The notes beneath the pieces are model-generated. The model did not search any database, had not been told where the DNA came from, and was given only the letters and a program-made list of their open reading frames with translations. The position numbers and the translations under genes are program-made. From positions 50,948,702 through 51,012,701 of the forward strand of contig CM034532.1 in the NCBI GenBank assembly GCA_020002185.1: 64,000 bases of DNA, in the 5' to 3' direction. This DNA comes from Paraescarpia echinospica (lineage: Eukaryota > Annelida > Polychaeta > Sabellida > Siboglinidae). Below, in pieces: positions 56,210 through 64,000 of this stretch. The stretch's first letter is position 1. Each line of letters opens with the position of its first letter.

Positions 56210-57660
56210 CATCATCATCATCATCATCATCCTTTTGGCGGCCACAATCAACTTGCTGATTATTCTGCCGCTCTTTGGGGGTTGCGAGGAGGTAGAATTT
56301 GATTTTGTTAAGAGAAGAATATCTAGAGTGACAGACCTATGGAGAACATTCGATCGCTATAAAAGTTTTAAATTAATAATAAAATAAACCCAAATAAAAC
56401 AAATTAAAAACAAACAACAACAACAAACAAACGCAAGTGAAATCAAATGTAAAACAATTAAATAAATAATGAAATGAAAATTTAAATCCATACCCCTATA
56501 CCTAGTCTAACCATGTAATGTCTATTTTTGTGGCACCCTTGCTTTGAAAGTGTCAAGGGTGCTGGCAGCTACAGCTGTTTCAGGCAGATCGTTCCAGTCT
56601 TTGATGGTATTGGGGAGGAAAGAATGTTGTCTGTACTTGGTTCTGCACTGGATCTGGCAGAGCTGCTGTGAGTGCCCTCTTCTTTGTCTGATCGGAGCAG
56701 GATGGAGTTTGGAGCGATCGACTACAGCTTGGTTCTTAATGATTTTATGTAACATGGTCAATCTTGCCACCTTTCTGCGGTACTGGAGGGAAGGCCATTT
56801 GAGTATGTTGATCATTGTGGTGACGCTAGATGTCTTCTGGTACTGGTTGACCACAAACCGAGCGGCTCTTCTCTGGACTGCCTCGATCTTGTCAATGTTG
56901 CGCTGTGTGTAAGGGTCCCAGACTGAGCAGGCATACTCCAGTATGGGACGAACGAAGGTCTTGTATGCTGTCTCCTTCAGCTTGGTGGCGCTGATCTTGA
57001 TGTTGCGACGTAAGAAACCTAGGGTCTTGTTGGCTTTAGCACAGATGTTGTCAATGTGCTGGTCCCAGCTGAGGTCTCGGGTGATGGTAACTCCGAGGTA
57101 CTTGGCAGAGGTGATCGTTGCCAATGTACGGCCATGGAGTACGTATTGGCACTCCACTATGGTCCTCTTGCGGGTGACAGGGAGAGTCATACATTTCCAT
57201 GGGTGGAAAGCCATGTCCCATCGTTGTTCCCAGTTTTCCAGTCGGTGGAGGTCGAGTTGTAGCTGGTGTTGGTCAGTGGAGGAGAGGCGATAGACAGCGG
57301 TGTCATCAGCAAATAGGCGTGTCCGCGAAGTGAGTTGTTCTGGGAGGTCATTGATGTAGGCCAGGAATAGTGCTGGGTCGACAACTGACCCCTGTGGTAC
57401 ACCTGAGCGCACACTGACGTAGCCTGAGGTAGCATCGTTAACCACTACTGCTTGCCGCCGATTCCTGAGGAAAGCCCCGAGCCACTGGTTGACTTTGCCT
57501 TGGACTCCATAGTGGTGTAGCTTATGTAGTAGGAGACTATGGTTAACCCGGTCGAAGGCTTTCGCAAAGTCCATTATTATGATGTCGGCTTGGTGGCCTT
57601 GTTCCAAGTTCTCGCCGAGTTCTTCAGTGAAGTCCAGTAGTTGTGTTTTATTCGAAAACA
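56210..57660 (-). mobile_element. 5'-truncated LINE with intact RT core
   Basis: One open frame (57691-56522) covers reverse transcriptase block A (IIIMDFAKAFDRVNHSLLLH), block B (RSGVPQGSVVDPALFLAYIN), the catalytic LFADDTAVYRL, TSAKYLGVTITRDLSWDQHI, LEYACSVWDPYTQRNI and the C-terminal NTIKDWNDLPETAVAASTL. The 3' UTR runs to a (GAT)n tail at 56210-56231. The endonuclease and first RT blocks are missing: LINE sequence stops near 57660. A jockey/CR1-superfamily element. Compared with the other LINEs here, it has the fewest lesions, so it is probably the youngest. Confidence 0.85.
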
Positions 57661-58081
57661 ATAACAACAGACACGTACTTTGGTGTATCAAGACGAAGAT
57701 TCCAAAGTGGTTGTACGAAGGTACGTATTACACTATCGCATTTAGCAACAAGAATGCGTAGCCGTGTATTAATTCAACGAGAATTGCAACTTGCGAACGT
57801 CTACACTCGACTCGACGCTGACTTAGTCTAACTTAGATTCGTTAGCAGGATTCGTTGAAGTGCCTACTCTAAGTCTAAGCCTAAGCCAGTCACCAGGTCC
57901 ATGACGATATCAGCCAGAGATTCAGTCAGAGGCTGTGACAACGAGTATAATATTTGATATGCATTGTATTTGGTTACGTAGGATCTTGTTAATAAGCTAT
58001 GTTATTGCGACAATACATATAGAGAATAGATGACGTGAGGGTGCGAAATGACAAGTAACATTGGTTTGGCACCTATTGGTT
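57661..58081. other. No gene recognised
   Basis: Sequence between two LINE fragments; nothing supportable. Confidence 0.45.
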
Positions 58082-58514
58082 TTGCTCACCTATGTATACT
58101 GCCCATCTATGGTGGAATTTTCATAACTATGCAATCAGGAAATTGTATGTCTCTTACAACAATATATTTCGAATGGTATTAGGTTATGACAGATACTGTA
58201 GTACTAGTGAAATGTTTGTTAACAATAATTTACCTAACTGTGCTGCTGTTATTATAAATTGGACATATAGGTTTATATGCCGACTGCAGTTCTCAAAAAA
58301 CATATTGATTTGTAACATTATTAATAGTGACGTGAAATACATGTCAAGAATATGGAAATACTGGTTCAATTCCCTGTATATACATTTTGTTGACGGGTGA
58401 TGTTTCATTCTGTACATTGTAACTATTGTTTATAACACAACTATAGAACCATGATAATGTACTTGTATGTTGCATGGAGTCTGTGAATAAAGCAATTATT
58501 ATTATTATTATTGG
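58082..58514 (+). mobile_element. 5'-truncated LINE, C-terminal domain and tail
   Basis: 58092-58400 reads TAHLWWNFHNYAIRKLYVSY, NNIFRMVLGYDRYCSTSEMF and TYRFICRLQFSKNIL, the C-terminal domain of a LINE ORF2 in which a 'L.V.YNN.FR.L.G..R..S.S.MF' motif is typical. A short 3' UTR ends AATAAAGCAATTATTATTATT. A small, rather clean insertion. Confidence 0.75.
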
Positions 58515-60600
58515 CAGTAGGCCCCTTTTGATCGTGCAAGTAACTTAGACTGTCAGGGAGCATCCGTAATTTCGTGCAACAGAGCGTCAAACACGGGAGT
58601 ATAATATTGGTGATCATAATTATTAAAACAGTGTTTTGTGACTCACATATTGATACTATTACTGCTGAATGTTGTTGATTTGCATTATAGTTTATGCAAA
58701 ATGAGATGTTTATATGACAACCATGTCCATAATGGTGATTTTATTCAATATAAAAATGTAAACGTGTAAATACATAACATATAAATACAGCTAGAGACAG
58801 AGTACACCATATATAAGGATTACACAAGATTATGCTCGCACTTGTTTCCATTGTGGTCCTTGGTGCCTGGCTATAGTTTATGTAATTGGTATCCTGTGAT
58901 ACCTTTCAACTGACATATGCCAGCTATTCTTGTGTATTTACCAATGTGTATATATTCTCACCACAGCAATATATGAATGCATAATACGTAACTTGAATTA
59001 TGATTTTGCTAGAGGCCACACTGCAACCCAAGAATGGGAATGAGACGAGGCAGAAGAGGAGCGAAGGAGGTCACCTGGGTCAGGCAGACACAGGGAGGAT
59101 ACATAGTCTGCGGGAGGCCCACATTTGATAAATCCAGGTAATTTCAAATTTATAACAATCAACCATGTATAAGTTGTCAACAAATTTTAATGTGCACATT
59201 TACATATATATTTGTTTTCATACACATTTTAATAATAACATCTTGGACATGGAAAACTAAGTTGACTTCTGCACTTATATTAGAGGCATATTAACACACC
59301 TTTAAAAGTATTTAGCATATGGCGATGACTCAGAAATAAGTTTATAAAATATATGATTAATTTTTTAAGAAGGTAAACATACATGTTATGAACCTTTGAA
59401 TACTTGGCGAGGAAAATATACTGTTAGCATCACAATAACACCTCATTTTGTCATTTCCAACATTCACCTTGACCATTCAACCTCAGACAGAACCTTAAAA
59501 TGTCAAACATGAATATGTGTAGTAGGTACACATGGCAGACACTGACATGAATTTGTATACTGAAAACGAAACATATAAATGCGCTTTACTGATTAGCAGA
59601 ATTCAAATCAGTCTATAAAGATCAGGCATCACTGTAATGAAATTGAACAATTTGTAATTCATGTAATAACAATGAACACCTTGTAAAGAAAAAATAGTTA
59701 AAATGTTTCACCGTTTTGAAAAAGAGCATATTTTACTAATGTCTGCATGTTGTATCAACCCGCCCCCTCCCTCCTCTGGAACAACCCCGGTAAACACTGA
59801 CTATTCCTAAGATATAAACATGTATAGATGCAGCTGTAGTAGCACATTTCTTGCTGCCGTTTTTCTTGTGAAATGCTGCAGGTCACACATAAAACATTAT
59901 TTTATATTTACCGATTATGAGAATGAACATTCCATAATTATTTAATCTCAACACTACAATGATACCTATTTTTTTTTACTGAAAGTATGCTTTTCTTTAC
60001 AGGAGATTGGACTAGTGTGCTTAGTACCACTAGTTCTCCAAGTTAATATGGCATACTGGGCAGTTGTATTTGTCCAGGATCTCGGACAAGATTGTACAGC
60101 CATGCAGCATGCTGCATATTAATGGTTTGTCATGTGAATGCCCACCGATTGATCCCAACTGTGTCATGTGTTGCATCCGTGACAGATTCCCCAGTGCCGA
60201 TGGGGTGTGCACTGGCTTCCAGGTCAGTCAGTTAGCTTAACTGACTAAAAACCAATGTAGAATGTAGGTTGCTCGACATACGAATATGGTGACGCCTGAC
60301 TAGCTCGGCAGTTGGTGATGGAACGGTGGGTGCCAAGGTCTGGCAGATATAGCATGAGTCTTCGGGCAACAACTCTTGATGTTGTGAGACAGGTTCAGTG
60401 TCGAGCATTCTTCGGTGAACTACATCGGTTTGGATATCGATGACATCACTGTATGTGTTTGCTGTCTTCGATGGTACTGCATACCAGCCTCCTGACATTT
60501 TGCTGTACATCCGCATCTACCTATCTGACATGTAGGATATTTTATATGTGATGACACATTTATCGAAAGTCGATAATACATGGTATTTGTATTCAATTAA
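58515..60600. other. No gene proved; one candidate exon
   Basis: 59012-59134 on plus lies between GATTTTGCTAG and CCAG|GTAATT and is open (RPHCNPRMGMRRGRRGAKEV, then TWVRQTQGGYIVCGRPTFDK). A strong acceptor CTTTTCTTTACAG ends at 60001, but joining the two gives an early stop. Minus open frames at 60516-60232 and 60212-60030 (the latter with CPVC) have no recognised domain. Treated as unresolved. Confidence 0.3.
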
Positions 60601-60604
60601 ACTT

Positions 60605-60770
60605 TAACTTTTAGCAGTGTCCATAATCGAACACCATCTCGACTTATGTGGGAAGCATTCAGCCACACTTAAATTAATATGCGGAGACTATTCATACAAA
60701 ATATTGCGGTCTGTAGCCGGTACTCTTCATACAGCTGAGTAAACTTGAGCAATGTAGCACGTAGTGATTG
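60605..60770 (+). repeat. Fragment related to the SINE body
   Basis: Blocks such as ATCGAACACCATCTCGACTT, CATTCAGCCACAC and ATACAGCTGAGTAAACTTGA match, with ~70-75% identity, the segment 1836-1975 next to the minus-strand SINE head. A decayed copy without its own tRNA-like head. Confidence 0.5.
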
Positions 60771-60839
60771 TACATGTAATTCTCAGTCACATGGCGATGA
60801 CCCTGACTAGTCTAGTCACTATTATTTGCGAGTTGTAAA

Positions 60840-61240
60840 CATACATACCAAGCATTGCATAAACTACAAAATTTTCGAATGTTATATCATATTGATGTTT
60901 TTTTAACAAAGAACCATAAATTATGATTCTTTGTTAAAAAAACAATTATGATTCTTAATAGTTATTTTTATTTTAATATGTACAGCCCATGTACATAGTA
61001 CATTTATTCAACTAAACATCTTCCTAAGTAATTTTTTCTCATTGGTTTACATTTTATGGGCATGCGATATTAAACAAATTTGTTAAATAAACATAATTGT
61101 TTAGTCACTAAGTTGTAAACGTACAAGGCACGTATAAACTACAACTAGCATTTGACATCACGTGTACTAGTGTTGTTTTTTTTGTAACAAAGAATCTTGA
61201 TAAAAGTTTATGTTTTTTTTTTATATATACCTGACATTTT
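60840..61240. repeat. Diverged ~250-bp tandem duplication
   Basis: AGTTGTAAACATACATACCA... to TTTTAACAAAGAA (60832-60912) resembles AGTTGTAAACGTACAAGGCA... to TTGTAACAAAGAATC (61111-61197), and the sequences that follow are also alike. The first copy contains a hairpin TTTTTTTAACAAAGAA/ATTCTTTGTTAAAAAAA (60898-60942). Confidence 0.5.
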
Positions 61241-61530
61241 TTCAACCTCTTCCTAATTTTTGTTTCTATTGTTGTTTTGCATTTTATGTACATGTGATAT
61301 GTATATGATGTTAAAAATTATTACATTATACACATCAAGTGTAGTGATTGTACCTGTAGTTGTATTGTACTTTTCATTATTTTGTAGTCAATCTCATCAA
61401 ATAGTATCAATAAAATGTTTTTACTTTATATTGTCTTTACTTTAATTCACATGCATTTTTAACAACAATATACAATTTAACGAGGACACACATTACTGCA
61501 AAATCCTCATGCAGACAAACAAAATTATCA

Positions 61531-61779
61531 CATACGGGGATGGATCCAGAAATCGAGTCGGGGGGGGGCACAAAAACCTCCACTGGCGGCCGAACCAAAT
61601 GGTGTAATCTAAATTTTGTTGCTACCACGCTGCCATAACTTCAACCGCTCCACTGGAGTGGTAATGTTGGTAAATGCCATAACTTTCAGATTATCACCTA
61701 AACTGAGGCCCATTATAAAAGATTTGCAGACATGCCAAATTCTTAAGGTCTAAAGGGGCCCGTCTGGATCCGCCTATGA
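61531..61779. mobile_element. Probable MITE, CATA-GGATCCAG ends
   Basis: The left tip CATACGGGGATGGATCCAGA and the right tip read inward CATAGGCGGATCCAGACGGG share CATA and GGATCCAG in inverse orientation. A G9 run lies near the left end (61560). ~250 bp, no coding content. Ends resemble those of 25514-25765. Confidence 0.55.
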
Positions 61780-62639
61780 GACTTGTTTATTGCTTGTATT
61801 TATAATTTTGATAACAGGTTTGGTGACCGAGTAACCACATTTGACAACACTCATTTACCTGAAGGTGAAGAGCTTTGAAGCACACATCTGCATGTGGTGT
61901 TGACACACCTTGAGTTCTGAAAATATAGTACATGTATTAATAAAAATAACAATAATCATTTTAATGTACACTGTACTTGCAAAAGTTGCAGTGCAGTGAA
62001 CGACTACCTGCCAAATGCAACCAATGCCAACGGTCAAAAGTTATCTATATATATATACATGTTATGGACATTAAATTTCAGAGGGGCGCTGGTTTTCTGA
62101 ACATAATAAAAACTCACAGAAGGGGCAATCAAAAAACCTGGTGAAATTACTGGAATAATCTTTTCCTTGTAAATAATTAAATACCAAGATTACACACAAT
62201 TACAATTGAATTCATATTAAATTTGTTAATATCCAATAATAGTAATTTTTTATATAAAAGTAATAGATTAGTTAAATTAATTACTATTACATTACTGTTG
62301 TTAGTCAATTATGTACATATTGTTTTTGTTCAACCTATTACTATTGGTTCAATAATTCTAATCGTTACGGATCATTTATAATGCATTTACACCGTTACTA
62401 TTATCCCAAGCCTACTTAGGCTACTACCATATACGTCATAGACATAATATAGTCACTATCATTGACAGGTATATGCCATAGCGTCATACTGTTAGCTGAT
62501 ATTAGTCGATACTATAGTAAACAGGGCCCAACCAGGCCGCCCATACCGCCATTGGCTATGACTAAAAGGTAAACAATTAAATAAATTTAGTACAAGCAAC
62601 ATTAATATACGTGACTATAGCTTAATAATGTTAAATTAC
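61780..62639. other. No gene recognised
   Basis: AT-rich; a short TA tract at 62046-62056. Nothing else supportable. Confidence 0.45.
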
Positions 62640-62820
62640 TAACCTGTCTGGAAGAACCTTTGCAAATGCTGCATCTCATTTGTTCATGTTGTGACTGACC
62701 CCTGGGGTGGCTCCTGTGCTAGCGATATTGTATATCTTAATGGGAGTCTCCCGACCTGATCTAGTACTCATGTTATTCATTGTGTATATATCGTCAAATA
62801 AACTGATTCTGATTCTGACC
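62640..62820 (+). repeat. LINE 3' UTR-like tail
   Basis: AAATAAACTGATTCTGATTC then TGACC at 62798-62820: AATAAA followed by (TGATTC)n, the terminal pattern of some LINEs. The preceding ~150 bp (CCCCTGGGGTGGCTCCTGTG...) have no open frame. Probably an extremely 5'-truncated copy. Confidence 0.45.
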
Positions 62821-64000
62821 CCACGGCACGGGCAACGGCCCACGGCCACTGGCACTGTCGCCAACTCCTGTTTACTTTGTTTCGTTCCATAGTCGTTCCC
62901 AAATAGAAATACACCTTTATGCGTGGGTACTGTTTTTGTCTGTCTAATTTAGCCCATTTTGTTGTGTCGGTGGCATATATGTTCGTGGACGTCCACACAT
63001 TGCCTAAACTCGGAATTCCATAACATCAACAGCGCCAAAGGGTGGGGGTCAAAGGTCAATATCGCCCACAATTCGCGATCACGAGAAGACAAGAACGCGA
63101 TTCCACGCAAAGTTCAATGTCCATACTCAGCTAAAATGGAAGCAAAAAACCGGATCCGGTTTTTACTAAAAACGAAAGAGTTCGCAGTTTTTTTTAAAGT
63201 TTTTTAAACGAACTAATATGTATGCATCAACGAACTAGGATATAATTGGGGAGTACTTGATTCCTCTGTTTTTTTGTGTGAAATTACTAAGAAACGCGAG
63301 GAGCAAAACAATCGAATTGGTTGAGTACCTTTAAGTTTGAGAAACACATTGGCTAGATTCTTAAACTGAATGCATCAACAGCAGTGCCACCTGGCGCGTG
63401 AGGATGGTAGCTCCCCATCCCAGATATGCGACTTTCATACCATTAACATGGTAACCTCTATAAACATGTTATTTGACAAACCATGAAGTGGAAATCTTAA
63501 TAAATTAAACATTCGAATATTATGTTCTGCTGTTTGGTGGTATATGATTAGGAATTTATGTTGCTTGATTTCAGGTGTCCACATTAGTAACTCCCCATTC
63601 GCTAGGTGGCAGGATAATTATTCGAATGTGTGAATTACGGAATTGTCCCTCCGTAACCCAGAAATTAGGTCTAAGGTCACGTGAGGGAGGAACTTCCTGA
63701 GCAAGAAAAGACTTATAAAAAAGATGGAAACTAAATTAAACATCATATTTCTGGCAAACTTCTTGCTTTTCCTCCACCAGAGAAACGTGTCAGGTATGTG
63801 AGATACTATTGTACACACCGTTCATGGTTGCAGAATTGAGTAGCTCGTCTAACTTGAAGAAACGTCCTTTAAGATTTTACCAAGTTAGTTTCGAAGTTAG
63901 CACCGGACGTTTGGCACGGTTTGCATTCTTGAGATTTGACGTTTGGCAGATGCTATGTCAGTATCTGACTTAATTTTTTTATGGGCTATCACTATCAAGA
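62821..64000. other. No gene recognised
   Basis: Short open frames only. CAGTGCCACCTGGCGCG at 63381-63397 with GAGGATGG resembles 4071-4100 (CAGCGCCCCTTGGCGCGCGA), perhaps an old shared repeat. Nothing else supportable. Confidence 0.45.

Noticed and set aside
56544..57293. Plus-strand ORFs of 68-122 codons
   Set aside because: Opposite strand of the LINE reverse transcriptase at 56522-57691.
1..64000. CRISPR arrays, rRNA, canonical tRNA genes, LTR retrotransposons or integrated viral genes
   Set aside because: Tandem repeats lack the repeat/spacer pattern; the only tRNA-like sequences are SINE heads; no integrase, protease, gag or capsid motifs were seen.

Overview
This is nuclear DNA from an animal, very probably an aquatic invertebrate; I cannot name the species. 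The signs are GT-AG introns, a spliced gene of the TASOR/TEX15 (DUF3715) family known from animals, and a dense load of decayed animal-type transposons: CR1/L2/jockey-like LINEs, tRNA-derived SINEs, ZBED-type hAT transposases and MITEs. Nothing suggests operons, phage, CRISPR or bacterial genes.

Layout. 0.1-6 kb: LINE, SINE and MITE debris plus a tandem repeat. 7-9.9 kb: an acidic-coding minisatellite and a run of strong splice sites ending at AATAAA, possibly a small-exon transcription unit. 10-22.6 kb: one CR1-like LINE in sense orientation, split by a 7.6-kb terminal-inverted-repeat insertion (which itself holds a full-length antisense LINE with an internal tandem duplication) and by a 1.6-kb hAT-like element. 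24.6-30.6 kb: candidate exons of a single-pass membrane protein on the plus strand (signal-peptide exon, 72-nt exon, transmembrane/tail exon) and candidate exons of another gene on the minus strand. 31-36.3 kb: an orphan ORF and an antisense L2/CR1-like LINE carrying a SINE.

36.8-44.1 kb: the one clear host gene. Five exons join in phase into a 1383-residue protein. Its first ~230 residues are a TASOR-type DUF3715 domain. One 3.5-kb terminal exon encodes the rest: a 12-residue repeat array, a low-complexity Ser/Thr-rich middle, a 7-residue repeat array and a helical C-terminal domain. In vertebrates TASOR is the scaffold of the HUSH complex that silences intronless and LINE-derived transcription, and TEX15 acts in germline transposon silencing; here the gene sits among LINEs.

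44.4-64 kb: a foldback-like structure, hAT remnants on both strands, a LINE with a damaged catalytic motif, a ~120-bp ACGT-rich satellite, a MITE with long inverted ends, a LINE with an intact RT core, and AT-rich sequence with few recognisable features. Most of the window is therefore transposon biology; the regions at 7-9.9 kb and 24-31 kb are the places where undescribed host genes may remain.
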